This document shows positions 50,216 to 58,200 of a DNA stretch of 64,000 nucleotides, piece after piece. Origin of the DNA: Oceanospirillum sediminis (lineage in GTDB: Bacteria > Pseudomonadota > Gammaproteobacteria > Pseudomonadales > Halomonadaceae). The notes beneath the pieces were generated by a model. That model saw only the letters and a program-made list of their open reading frames with translations, was not told the origin of the DNA and did no database searches. The translations under genes were made by a program, and so were the position numbers. Numbering within the stretch: position 1 is the stretch's first letter; every line of letters begins with the position of its first letter. The stretch spans positions 62,001 to 126,000 of the forward strand of contig NZ_JACJFM010000004.1 of assembly GCF_014164585.1 (NCBI RefSeq). Reading direction: 5' to 3'.

Positions 50216-51730
50216 TCAGATTGCATCCTGATAATTCACCTTATAAGTACAGTTAATAGCAGGGGTTGCAGTAAAATGTGAGCCGGTAATTTCCAGTTCA
50301 ATCTGGCCATGGTCACGCACCCATTTCTGACCAGAATGTGTCACTGTCAGCTCAACATGATCGATCTCGGCTGTATCGTTAATCGCTTTCGCTTCTACCG
50401 CATAAGCCACAGCAATGGCTGTTGGGTTACCGGTATACAGCTGCTGCAATTCAGTCCAGCTCAGTGCTGCCACCTGTGCTTCTGTCATACCATTAGCCAT
50501 CAGATAATCAGCACTGTTCTGATCAACTGCCAGAGCATTCAGATCCACCCAGCTGCTACCATTCCAGGCTTTCCAGCTGCTGCCATCAACGCTGACAACA
50601 AAACGGCTGGCACCGGTCGCCGCCAGATTCTGCACAATATTAATGCCGTTCAGCTCAGAAACACCGCTTACACTGATGGTATTTTTTGGCAATGCAATCC
50701 TGGCTTTTGGAACAGAGGTAATACGCAGTTGTTTTACAGAATTACTGTCAGCACCGCTGTCATAGTATTCCAGAGCAAACTGACCAGATGGCTCCCAGGC
50801 TGCCAGCTCAGAGATAGAAATATCAGGGATAGAGTTCATACCGTGAGTAATAAAATCTGTTTCAGTTGGTTCTGATGCATTGACCTGAACGAAACTGCCC
50901 GCGTCGTATTTAAATGCAGCACCGGAGGCATTTCTGAACAAGAAACTCATAACCGGGTTTGAAGCGCCATTACCATCCCAGCTAAAGTCGCCAGAATAAA
51001 CCCCGACATCTGAATGACCAGATGAGAAACCAGACGTTAAGGTATAATCACCATTGATCGAATAGTTTTCATCAAATGTCATTGGGGTAAAGGCTCCCTC
51101 CACTGAGTCAGTGAAGAATTGCCCATTAACCCATGAACGAACCAGGCGAATATCTCCATATCCAGCCAGACCTTGAGTCGCCAGAATTACACTATCGTAA
51201 AATGTAGCATGATCCCGTACGCCATTTTCATATGCATTTTCGCCTTTAGCGCCTAATACTAAGCAATTAAAGAATCGTAAATTATCCAATGCGCCATAAG
51301 GATAGCCCCAAGCTGAAATATTCAGATCAGTCACACAGGCATAACACTCGATAACAGAGTCCTGGCTACAGCTTCTAAAGCCTTCTTTCCCTTTAAAAGT
51401 ACACTGATAGAATCGAATCAGCCCGGCATTCGAGCTTGAGAAAAATGATTCACTATCATTGGCTCCGATAATTGCCTTATTTTCTTCGCCAATAAAAGAG
51501 ATGTTCTTTTCAAGTTTGAAATTAGCAGGATAACGGTAAGTTTCCGGATCAGAAACAGCTTGCAGCTTGATGGCGTCGCCTGCAGATGCCAATTCGTTAC
51601 AACGTGCCAGAGTTTTAAAAGGCGCTGAGGCACTACCATCGCCTGTATCAAAATCGTCACCTGTTTCAGCGTTACAGTACCAGATTTTCGGGAATGTCAG
51701 TGTTGTACTGTTAATTGTAATATCAGTCAT
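50216..51730 (-). CDS. Right-handed parallel beta-helix protein, probable receptor-binding or spike part
   Basis: A 504-residue protein. Near the N-terminus, IWYCNAETGDDFDTGDGSASAPFKTLARCN matches the start of DUF1565-type pectate-lyase folds, followed by beta-helix coils (ISFIGEENKAIIGAN, LIRFYQCTFKG, VIECYACV, LRFFNCLVLG). The C-terminal half is a different beta domain. Such folds in phages bind or cut surface polysaccharide; no catalytic residues can be named. It sits where head genes would lie in a complete phage. Confidence 0.7.
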   Translation of the reverse strand: MTDITINSTTLTFPKIWYCNAETGDDFDTGDGSASAPFKTLARCNELASAGDAIKLQAVSDPETYRYPANFKLEKNISFIGEENKAIIGANDSESFFSSSNAGLIRFYQCTFKGKEGFRSCSQDSVIECYACVTDLNISAWGYPYGALDNLRFFNCLVLGAKGENAYENGVRDHATFYDSVILATQGLAGYGDIRLVRSWVNGQFFTDSVEGAFTPMTFDENYSINGDYTLTSGFSSGHSDVGVYSGDFSWDGNGASNPVMSFLFRNASGAAFKYDAGSFVQVNASEPTETDFITHGMNSIPDISISELAAWEPSGQFALEYYDSGADSNSVKQLRITSVPKARIALPKNTISVSGVSELNGINIVQNLAATGASRFVVSVDGSSWKAWNGSSWVDLNALAVDQNSADYLMANGMTEAQVAALSWTELQQLYTGNPTAIAVAYAVEAKAINDTAEIDHVELTVTHSGQKWVRDHGQIELEITGSHFTATPAINCTYKVNYQDAI

Positions 51731-51732
51731 GA

Positions 51733-52383
51733 TTAAATCTCCTCTACCAGAATATCGTTCAGCTCAGAAAAACTGATCATATGAGAAAATGCGCGACCAC
51801 TACCTGTGGCCCGAACATTAATCATTGAGATAGATTCCTGTTTTTGTTCCGGGTGCATAGTACCGTCAAACACAGTACGAGCAGAGGCGTTAAAGTCATC
51901 GGCATCAGCGCTATCAAAGCCCGCAATAGTTACAATATTACTGTCTGCGGAACCATCACGCAGAATCAGTGCATGCACATCGCGTTTCAGACTGAAGTCC
52001 TGAGTATTGAAATTTACCGTGGTTGGCACACCTGCTGTCTGATTCAGTTCTGTCAGCTGCTGATATGGCATAACACCCAGAGTTACCGGGTCGATCACCA
52101 CATCACCTGTTTTACCGTTCACACTGGTTACAGCCTGTTGGATGGTAAAAGTGGTGCCTGTGTTCATGGTCAGTGTCGACAGACCAGTCGCATCAGTAGT
52201 AACGCTATCCAGATAAGTATCTGTATCACTACCAGTTCCGCCACCAGATTGATCATCGCAAGGATCTTCACAACAACCAAAATTCAGCGTGCTGCCTTCG
52301 TGCAGAATCAGATCACCTTTAACTTCAATTGAACCCGGCATAGCGTGATCGCATGCGGTATCCTGAGTACAAGTACAACTCAT
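51733..52383 (-). CDS. Phage structural protein with Cys-rich N-terminus
   Basis: A 216-residue unrecognised protein. The first 45 residues contain two cysteine clusters (CTCTQDTAC, then FGCCEDPC). The middle has VTSVNGKTGDVVID, a motif frequent in tail fibers and collars. It ends 2 bases before the beta-helix gene starts, so the two are probably made together and may form one particle part. GGAGA precedes the ATG. Confidence 0.55.
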   Translation of the reverse strand: MSCTCTQDTACDHAMPGSIEVKGDLILHEGSTLNFGCCEDPCDDQSGGGTGSDTDTYLDSVTTDATGLSTLTMNTGTTFTIQQAVTSVNGKTGDVVIDPVTLGVMPYQQLTELNQTAGVPTTVNFNTQDFSLKRDVHALILRDGSADSNIVTIAGFDSADADDFNASARTVFDGTMHPEQKQESISMINVRATGSGRAFSHMISFSELNDILVEEI

Positions 52384-52401
52384 AAGAAAAATCTCCAGAG
52401 C

Positions 52402-52444
52402 ATGAGCAAACGCGTATCAAGCCTGATACGTAAAACTTGCTCAT
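52402..52444. other. Two-part palindrome in the leader of the Cys-rich gene
   Basis: An outer stem ATGAGCAA / TTGCTCAT encloses an inner stem CGTATCA / TGATACG. It lies 19 bases upstream of the start codon and has no T run, so it is a leader structure rather than a terminator. Confidence 0.7.
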
Positions 52445-52620
52445 AAATAATGTTGAATAACAACAGAGTCAGAACCAGGTGCAATACCCGGTTGAATGCT
52501 GTTGAGTTTGGAAAGTGACCCGGAGGGATTTCATCAGCGTTTTAGTCAATGGAGACCTGTGAAATTCCGGATCAGAAATAGAAAACAAGAGTGGTGTAAA
52601 ACCCGAACTCCGAGGTTACA

Positions 52621-52923
52621 TCAATTTTGTTGTTCCAGTTGATTAATGCGGTTCTGATGCTCATTCAAACGAGCACGAATTGCAGAAAAATCACGCTCAG
52701 CATCCCGTTGCGTATACTGGTTGCCCAGTTGATTTCTCAGCATCTGAACCTCTCGCCCCAGAGCAACAAGGCGTTCCTCTAAACGAGCAATATTGGATGC
52801 CGAATCGGTCAGTGTGACCCCTACCCAGCTCAGCAGAATAGTGATCACCCCTGCCAGAATCGTTTGTGCATGACGTTCCATAGCAGTGCTGCTTCCACGA
52901 CTTACAGTTCCGGCCTTTGTCAT
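52621..52923 (-). CDS. Holin-like small membrane protein
   Basis: A 100-residue protein with one membrane helix (about 19-38, ILAGVITILLSWVGVTL) and a long coiled coil to the end (LEERLVALGREVQML and LNEHQNRINQLEQQ). Small phage proteins of this layout are annotated as holins or holin-associated. AGGG lies 6 bases ahead of the start. No endolysin or spanin gene is recognisable nearby. Confidence 0.55.
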   Translation of the reverse strand: MTKAGTVSRGSSTAMERHAQTILAGVITILLSWVGVTLTDSASNIARLEERLVALGREVQMLRNQLGNQYTQRDAERDFSAIRARLNEHQNRINQLEQQN

Positions 52924-52997
52924 AAGATTCCCTGAGGTCAGTCTGACGTCAGGCCTGTTGGCTTCCTCGGTCAGTGTTCAGTGAAAATCAGGTGGCA

Positions 52998-53033
52998 TAA
53001 AAAAGCCCTGACAGCTTATAAACAGATCAGGGC
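52998..53033 (-). terminator. Terminator ahead of the structural operon
   Basis: On minus, GCCCTGA / TCAGGGC with a 15-base loop is followed by six T. Confidence 0.82.
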
Positions 53034-53267
53034 AAAACGAAACCCGACAGATATTAATCGCTTCAGGAAAGTTAATACTGCTAAGGGCTCCATACGGGGA
53101 GTCTGATACCGGCAAGGCTCAACAAAGCGTTAATCCGTTGCGTTATCTGGCTCTGCTATGCACAGCCTGACATTTGAAGTATTGCACAGCATTTCAGGCT
53201 TACCAGTTAACCTTTTATAAACATCAGTATTGCTGCCCGGTTCTGGTTTTGCTCTGAATAGCAGGCA

Positions 53268-53310
53268 ATAAAAAGCCCCGATGCTCTTAAGAAGCATCAG
53301 GGCTTTGAAT
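53268..53310. terminator. Bidirectional terminator
   Basis: A long stem with one mismatch (AAAGCCC-GATGCT / AGCATC-GGGCTTT) has A and T runs on both sides. It ends the regulator transcript from the right. Confidence 0.85.
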
Positions 53311-53369
53311 TCATTTATTTTCAGGATAGCTGTATGTTAGCGCCGAAATCCGAAAAGAGCAAGAAAAAA

Positions 53370-53385
53370 CTGTATATTTTTACAG
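53370..53385. promoter_or_regulatory. LexA-type SOS box
   Basis: CTGTATATTTTTACAG fits CTGT-N8-ACAG, and the 20-base context differs from the E. coli consensus at three positions. It lies 78 bases after the regulator gene stop and about 450 bases ahead of the holin-like gene. Confidence 0.72.
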
Positions 53386-53463
53386 TATTTTTTAAATTGA
53401 ATTTCAACCCCTTGTTTTTAAATGATTTTTAACGCTATCTTTAGCCAGAAACAGGAAAAATGA

Positions 53464-54030
53464 TTACGCCGCTTCTGCTACCGGCCCCAGCATCACCTGA
53501 AGCAACTTGTTTTTACCCAGATGACAGTTGTCTCTCATATTTTTAACGGACATCATTTTTAACCGGGCCGGAGTAAAAAAGCGGCTTAACTGAAGTTGAG
53601 CGGTTAATATTTCCCAGTGCTCTGCCTGGCAGGCTTCTTCCTGAGTCAATTCAGTTCTTTCTCTGAGGTCATTGACTAACATGGCTATACACTGTCGGGC
53701 AGGAATTGTTTTTATCAGTACATCAAATCCTTCACTGCGCCATTGGGCTTTCATCGCTTCGTTAAGCATACGATCACAACCTGAGCGACGTATATCCTGT
53801 GGCATCGCACCCTGATATTCCATTGCTCCAGCCATAGGAGAACATGAATACCAGCCAGCTTCGTGATATCCCAGCAGATCATCCACACAGCGTGATACCA
53901 GTCGCTCACAATATTCATTACGGGCAATACGCCCTGGTGCCCCCTGTAGCAGGCAGGCCTGTCTTAGTGCCGGTGCAGGCAGTTCTTTAATCATTTTCAG
54001 AGTCTTGCGTTCCATTGCACTGATTCTCAT
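53464..54030 (-). CDS. Unknown protein co-transcribed with the winged-helix regulator
   Basis: A 188-residue mostly helical basic protein, not recognised. It contains many Cys and Met residues, no membrane segment, and an Arg-rich N-terminus. It overlaps the preceding regulator gene by 4 bases (ATGA), so the two are translated together. It could be a late activator or antiterminator acting on the terminators downstream, but only position suggests it. Confidence 0.6.
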   Translation of the reverse strand: MRISAMERKTLKMIKELPAPALRQACLLQGAPGRIARNEYCERLVSRCVDDLLGYHEAGWYSCSPMAGAMEYQGAMPQDIRRSGCDRMLNEAMKAQWRSEGFDVLIKTIPARQCIAMLVNDLRERTELTQEEACQAEHWEILTAQLQLSRFFTPARLKMMSVKNMRDNCHLGKNKLLQVMLGPVAEAA

Positions 54031-54530
54031 AGCCAGATGCCATCCATTGCCTGTTTTTTATTCTGATATTGTTTAACTAAACCTACATTTCGTTTAGCGG
54101 CCCCTACACTTTGTTTACCAGTATCGTTAATACGTTTATCTCCACTCGCCCTCTGTTTATCAGGATTCATTCTCTGCCTGCCTGATCCGGACTGATGTTT
54201 ATCGCCATTCAGCAAACACAGGGCCAGCGATTCTCCTTCCGGAGTACAACTAAGTGATGTCACCAGCTTGCCTGTCACCGGGCAATAAACATGTCCGGTA
54301 ATATCCAGTAGTTCATAATCCAGTAGCTGCCGGATACGGGCACAGACCGATGTCAGGCGAATGCTGGTGCGCTCTGCCAGCATATTGCGTGTCACGGGTT
54401 TACCTGAGAAGCCATACACTTCGATCAATAAACGATCGACCTGAGAGAAATCATATTTCGCTAATTTGTTGCTGATGGTGGACGCAGACAGGCTTCGAAC
54501 CGCTGCTCTGCTTTTGTTCAGATGTTTCAT
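54027..54530 (-). CDS. Winged-helix-like regulator divergent from the CI-type repressor
   Basis: A 167-residue protein from the ATG at 54530, chosen because GGAG lies 9 bases ahead; a longer frame to 54593 would run into the operator region. Residues about 20-85 look like a winged helix (VDRLLIEVYGFSGKPVTRNMLAERTSIRLTSVCARIRQL reads as helices with a recognition helix near TSVCARIRQLLDYELL). The C-terminal 60 residues are basic and disordered. In this divergent position it may be the activator repressed by the CI-type protein. Confidence 0.65.
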   Translation of the reverse strand: MKHLNKSRAAVRSLSASTISNKLAKYDFSQVDRLLIEVYGFSGKPVTRNMLAERTSIRLTSVCARIRQLLDYELLDITGHVYCPVTGKLVTSLSCTPEGESLALCLLNGDKHQSGSGRQRMNPDKQRASGDKRINDTGKQSVGAAKRNVGLVKQYQNKKQAMDGIWL

Positions 54531-54563
54531 AAACAGTTTCTCCATATCTGTTGTCGGTGAGAG

Positions 54564-54651
54564 ATAAACAAAAAACTTGAAATAACCTCGCACATTATAA
54601 ACAATATGTTTATTCTAAACAGAATGCAAGAAGGGTAAACTCCATGTTTAT
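54564..54651. promoter_or_regulatory. Operator array of the CI-type repressor
   Basis: A perfect inverted repeat ATAAACAATATGTTTAT (54597-54613) lies between the divergent genes. Further half-sites are ATAAACA at 54564-54570, TAAACA at 54616-54621 and TGTTTAT at 54645-54651, the last over the repressor start. Confidence 0.7.
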
Positions 54652-55357
54652 GAAAAATTCACATTCTGGCGAAAGGCTTCGCCACTACATATCAGAACAT
54701 GGGATAAAACCGGCTGAGCTGGCAGCTCAACTGGACATTGATCCTCAACGCCTGAATAACTGGTTTAACCGGGGTGTGGCGAAAGGATCCTTGTTACCTG
54801 TTGCTGCCGCCTTAGGCATAGAACCAGAGTGGCTGGAGTTTGGTACGGGCACACCGCAGGATCAATCCAGAAATGAAGCTGAACTGGCCGGATATCTTGA
54901 TCCCTGGGACAGCTCCACACCACTTGATGAGGATGAAACAGAGCTACCATTTTTTATGGAAGTTGAATTGTCTGCAGGGAATGGATCAACACAAGTGATT
55001 GAAAAAAAAGGAGCAAAGCTCAGATTCTCCAGGAGTACTCTGAGACGCGTAGGCGTTCAGCCACAAAATGCAGCCTGTGTAACGGTATCTGGTAATTCCA
55101 TGGAACCCATGTTGTCTGACGGCGTGGTTGTCGGGGTCAACCTGGCAGAAACCCGGATCAAGGATGGCGCCATTTATGCATTGGATCAAGAAGGTATGCT
55201 GAAGGTCAAAATCCTCTACCGACTTCCTGAAGGGGGGCTGAGAATCCGCAGTCTGAACAGGGATGATTACCCTGACGAAGATTACAACGTGGACTATTTC
55301 AGCCAGAATATACAAATTCTGGGGAAAATTTTCTGGTACTCCGGTCTTATTTTCTGA
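54644..55357 (+). CDS. CI/LexA-type self-cleaving repressor (HTH plus S24 peptidase)
   Basis: A 237-residue repressor. The N-terminal HTH spans about 9-60. The S24 domain has nucleophile Ser152 in SGNSMEPML and a Lys at 187 or 189 in LKVKIL as general base. An Ala111-Gly112 pair in ELSAGNG stands where CI and LexA are cut, so RecA-stimulated cleavage is likely. AAGAAGGG lies 8 bases ahead of the ATG. It is the only plus-strand gene of the tail locus and resembles PrtR of pyocin control in layout. Confidence 0.9.
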   Translation: MFMKNSHSGERLRHYISEHGIKPAELAAQLDIDPQRLNNWFNRGVAKGSLLPVAAALGIEPEWLEFGTGTPQDQSRNEAELAGYLDPWDSSTPLDEDETELPFFMEVELSAGNGSTQVIEKKGAKLRFSRSTLRRVGVQPQNAACVTVSGNSMEPMLSDGVVVGVNLAETRIKDGAIYALDQEGMLKVKILYRLPEGGLRIRSLNRDDYPDEDYNVDYFSQNIQILGKIFWYSGLIF

Positions 55358-55378
55358 GTGATATCACCGATATCAAAC

Positions 55379-55404
55379 AGCCGGATCAGCTGATCCGGCT
55401 TTTC
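55379..55404 (+). terminator. Terminator after the repressor
   Basis: A perfect 22-base palindrome centred on CAG/CTG (AGCCGGATCAG / CTGATCCGGCT) is followed by TTTT. Confidence 0.88.
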
Positions 55405-55446
55405 ACTATAAACACATTGTGAATACGTTATCATTCACGACGGTGT

Positions 55447-55995
55447 TTATTTTTTCTCAGGATCAACACGAATCGCTTTCAGCAGGCTTTCACCCGTGCG
55501 ATTCCACCATGTTTCATTAGACGCAGGCAACAGCTCCAGTGCTTTCATCAATACCGGCACGGCTGCTTTAGGATTTTCTAACTGCATCAGACAGTCGCCA
55601 TACATGGCTACAGCCACAGCACTTTTTTCACGATAAGACTGTGCCAGGTCATGTACTGGCATCAGCTCGCCCTTGCGCTTTTGCATAATACTTTTTTGTT
55701 CAGATGCACTGGCATTATGATATGGTGTCAGTGTCGTGTCGATCATAGTTGCCAGCCAGTCTGCCTTCACAGCATACTCTTTCAGTACCGGCATAGCCTG
55801 CTGACAATCACCACCATTAAACAGTTGCTTTCCTTTACGTGCCAGAGCATCTACTGCAGTACGTGTCACCAGACCCAGAGCCTGATTTTTTTTCTCTGCT
55901 GCAGCCATATCCAGAATATCGTGGCTGACACCATGACCTGCAGCGATTGCCGATGAACTGGCCATAATCACTGCTGCCGCAATCAGTTTCTTCAT
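55447..55995 (-). CDS. Exported protein with TPR-like helices, unknown function
   Basis: A 182-residue protein with a clear signal peptide (MKKLIAAAVIMASSSAIAA), so it is periplasmic or secreted. The mature part is helical, has paired Cys residues (DCQQAM, DCLMQL) and a TPR-like stretch AAVPVLMKALELLPASNETWW. AGGAGAC precedes the ATG. It lies between the tail repressor and the integrase and converges on the repressor terminator, so it could be a cargo gene of either element. Confidence 0.7.
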   Translation of the reverse strand: MKKLIAAAVIMASSSAIAAGHGVSHDILDMAAAEKKNQALGLVTRTAVDALARKGKQLFNGGDCQQAMPVLKEYAVKADWLATMIDTTLTPYHNASASEQKSIMQKRKGELMPVHDLAQSYREKSAVAVAMYGDCLMQLENPKAAVPVLMKALELLPASNETWWNRTGESLLKAIRVDPEKK

Positions 55996-56352
55996 TATTG
56001 TCTCCTGTTTTCCCTTCAGGGAAGCATGATTCGTTTTCGCAGAAAATACTGCACTCTCTGAATAATCAGTTTAATCAGAACGCCCTGATAATACTGTGAT
56101 TTATTTTAAGTTTTATCGTTACCAGCTTTTTTTATTGTCAGAAATACCATACTGTTTCCTGAAATAAATCAGGTCCTGATCAGTAAAATATAACGCCCGG
56201 CTGTCAGGTACTCTTCTGACCCAGCCTTTTTGTAATGAATCATTCAGAATCCATTGTTCTTGGATTCAAGCTTCACTAAAGCTGAATTTCAAAATCAAAA
56301 ATAACCTTAAAATTCAATGAGTTAATCAAGCATTAAACTTCAGATGGCATGA
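55996..56352 (-). other. 357-base intergenic stretch next to the integrase 3' end
   Basis: AT-rich, without a supported gene. It should contain the promoter of the exported-protein gene, and an attachment site could lie here, since integrases often sit beside one. I found no tRNA fragment and no direct repeat shared with 35138-35416. Confidence 0.4.
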
Positions 56353-57369
56353 TCATTGTGAACATGCCTGAGTAATATGTCCACTTTGTGTCCACTTTGA
56401 AATTGGGTTAAACCTGATCACATCTTCAAAGTGATCTGGTGAAAAGTGGGCATAGCGCATAGTCATCTTAATATCAGCATGTCCCAGGACCCTTTGCAGC
56501 ACCAGAATATTACCCCCGTTCATCATAAAGTGACTGGCGAAGGTATGCCGTAATACATGGCTCAACTGCCCATGTGGTAAATCAATGCCAGATCTCTGAA
56601 CCGCATGGCGGAATGCACCATAGCAATACCCAAATAGACGCCCTTTTCTGCTGCGTAACAGGCCGTATAATTCTGCATCAATAGGGATTGCTCTGTTTTT
56701 ACCATTCTTAGTGTTAGTAAACATTACCTTATTAGAATAAACATTCTCTGCTCTTAGCGATTCAGCCTCAGACCATCTGGCCCCGGTTGACAGACAAATT
56801 GTCGCCACTACTAGCGCATCGGGATTCTTACTCTTACGTAACTCATCAAACAGAGCAGTAATCTGATCAAGGCTCAGAAAAGTCAGTTCACTTTCATCAA
56901 GCCTGATTGCTCTGACCTTCTCCAGAGGGTTAGCTCTCTGCCAATCCTCAACCCGGATCAACTCATTAAACACGGCTCTCAGATAAGCCTGCTCATGATT
57001 TACCGTATTAGCAGACACCACTTTAAGGCGGTTTTCCCGGTAAGCAGTAAAATCCCGAGCAGAAAACTGACTGGCCACAGGATCACCCAGGCGTTCACAT
57101 AAATTCAGCAGTACCCGTTTACGCTTCTCACCATCTTTTAAAGACTGGCCATGAAACCGAAACCAGCTTTCGACCAGCTCAGACAAAACCCGACGATCCA
57201 CCGGGGCTGGGTTCCACTCTTTCCCTCTGGCCGACTCAGCCTCAGCCATTGCCTTGTAACGTAAAGCCTCTGCTTTGGTGTCAAACCGTTTACGGACATA
57301 CTTACCCCCAACACCCGTTGGACGAAAACTAAGCAGCCAGCGGTTATTGGGTAACTTTTGCAGTGCCAT
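56353..57369 (-). CDS. int: Tyrosine recombinase (phage integrase)
   Basis: A 338-residue integrase. The N-terminal AP2-like DNA-binding part (MALQKLPNNRWLLSFRP) is followed by a core-binding domain (about 60-150) and the catalytic domain. Visible catalytic residues are Arg in STGARWSE, Lys in NTKNGKNRAIP, HxxR in HVLRHTFAS, His in VLGHADIKMT and Tyr in MRYAHFSP. A tandem TGTCCACTTTG lies over its last codons. It may serve the tail locus on the left or, more likely, the element on the right. Confidence 0.93.
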   Translation of the reverse strand: MALQKLPNNRWLLSFRPTGVGGKYVRKRFDTKAEALRYKAMAEAESARGKEWNPAPVDRRVLSELVESWFRFHGQSLKDGEKRKRVLLNLCERLGDPVASQFSARDFTAYRENRLKVVSANTVNHEQAYLRAVFNELIRVEDWQRANPLEKVRAIRLDESELTFLSLDQITALFDELRKSKNPDALVVATICLSTGARWSEAESLRAENVYSNKVMFTNTKNGKNRAIPIDAELYGLLRSRKGRLFGYCYGAFRHAVQRSGIDLPHGQLSHVLRHTFASHFMMNGGNILVLQRVLGHADIKMTMRYAHFSPDHFEDVIRFNPISKWTQSGHITQACSQ

Positions 57370-57523
57370 CCTGACTCCTGAAATTAATTGTTTCCCCTGA
57401 CTGTAAGCTAATGTCTTGATAAATATAAGATAAGGCCTGGTACATCAATGCTATTGATCTTTAATGAATGTTAATGAGTACTAAAGCACTTTATGCATTT
57501 TTGAATTACAGTTATCATCTATA

Positions 57524-57539
57524 TATAGGTGAACCTATA
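57524..57539. promoter_or_regulatory. Operator-like palindrome of the toxin-antitoxin-like pair
   Basis: TATAGGTGAACCTATA is a perfect inverted repeat with a 2-base centre, 39 bases upstream of the first gene, as expected for an autoregulated TA operon. Confidence 0.65.
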
Positions 57540-57578
57540 CAGAGACGTACAGAGACCAAAAACCAAGGGGACATGGCT

Positions 57579-57746
57579 ATGAATGCACATGTTGCTAATG
57601 CTCCAATGGCTCACAAACGCACAAAGCTGTTTGACAAAGAGCGTATTGAGAGATCACTAAAAAGTAAGACGCATACAATACCTGCAGGCTTAAGCATGGA
57701 AGAGATGGACGCTATGTTAATGTCTCATGCTAAAAAAGTAGGATAG
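57579..57746 (+). CDS. Antitoxin-like small protein
   Basis: A 55-residue protein from ATG 57579, chosen because AAGGGG lies 8 bases ahead; a longer frame to 57468 would include the operator. It is basic in the middle (HKRTKLFDKERIERSLKSK) with a short acidic helix (LSMEEMDAMLMSHAKK), like small antitoxins. Its partner gene begins 30 bases later. The pair role is inferred from size, order and operator. Confidence 0.55.
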   Translation: MNAHVANAPMAHKRTKLFDKERIERSLKSKTHTIPAGLSMEEMDAMLMSHAKKVG

Positions 57747-57776
57747 TTGCGTCTGGAACCAAGGCTATAGCTAAGG

Positions 57777-58172
57777 ATGAATGCAGTCGTACAGGTTGAT
57801 TTTTCAGACCAGTTCTCAATTGAATACTCCCGCTTTGACCTTGACCAGCGCAAGATGGTTCTCCAATTCATAGCGCTGGTTCAGCAACACGGTTTACAAG
57901 ACTTCTCTATTTTTCCTGGAAAAGTAACTCCCAGCTGGAAAAATGCCTCTCCAGATGACGAGGCCTATGCTCGTTTTCACGAGTTATGGCATTACCATGT
58001 CGGTTATCCTGAATATGAAGAGAAAGAGCATGGCCTGTATATGGTTTCAGACTGGCTGCTCCACTTCCAATGGAAAAAGGATGAAGAGCGGATAATTCTG
58101 GTCGATATGTACGAGCACTGGAAAGCCGATGGAAGCTTTTATTTACCACCTGAAAAGTATCTTGAGCAGTAA
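57777..58172 (+). CDS. Candidate toxin of a type II toxin-antitoxin pair
   Basis: A 131-residue protein, not recognised with certainty. It is rich in aromatic residues and His (FHELWHYHVGYPEYEE, WLLHFQWKKDEERIILVDMYEHW) and has a layout helix-helix-then-beta like RelE/YafO-type RNases, but I cannot name catalytic residues. It follows the antitoxin-like gene and is closed by a strong terminator, forming a compact bicistronic unit with its own operator. Confidence 0.5.
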   Translation: MNAVVQVDFSDQFSIEYSRFDLDQRKMVLQFIALVQQHGLQDFSIFPGKVTPSWKNASPDDEAYARFHELWHYHVGYPEYEEKEHGLYMVSDWLLHFQWKKDEERIILVDMYEHWKADGSFYLPPEKYLEQ

Positions 58173-58174
58173 AC

Positions 58175-58200
58175 AAAAGCCGCTGATTAGCGGCTTTTTT
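58175..58200 (+). terminator. Terminator after the candidate toxin
   Basis: AAAAGCCGCT / AGCGGCTTTT with a GATT loop and six T. It overlaps the stop codon of the convergent gene. Confidence 0.9.

Larger units (their letters stand above)
52924..53463 (-). other. 540-base control region of the tail operon
   Basis: No gene is visible. In minus-strand order it holds a LexA-type box (53385-53370), a bidirectional terminator (53310-53268) and a second minus terminator (53033-52998), then the holin-like gene. A promoter at the box followed by two terminators would suit antitermination control. Confidence 0.6.

Noticed and set aside
39855-53000. Contractile (R-type) tailocin
   Set aside because: No sheath, baseplate wedge or spike genes are present, and the tube protein, gpG/gpGT pair and very long tape measure fit a flexible non-contractile tail.
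56379-56400. Tandem TGTCCACTTTG as a possible attachment core
   Set aside because: It lies inside the integrase C-terminal codons, and no second copy was seen at the left border of either element.
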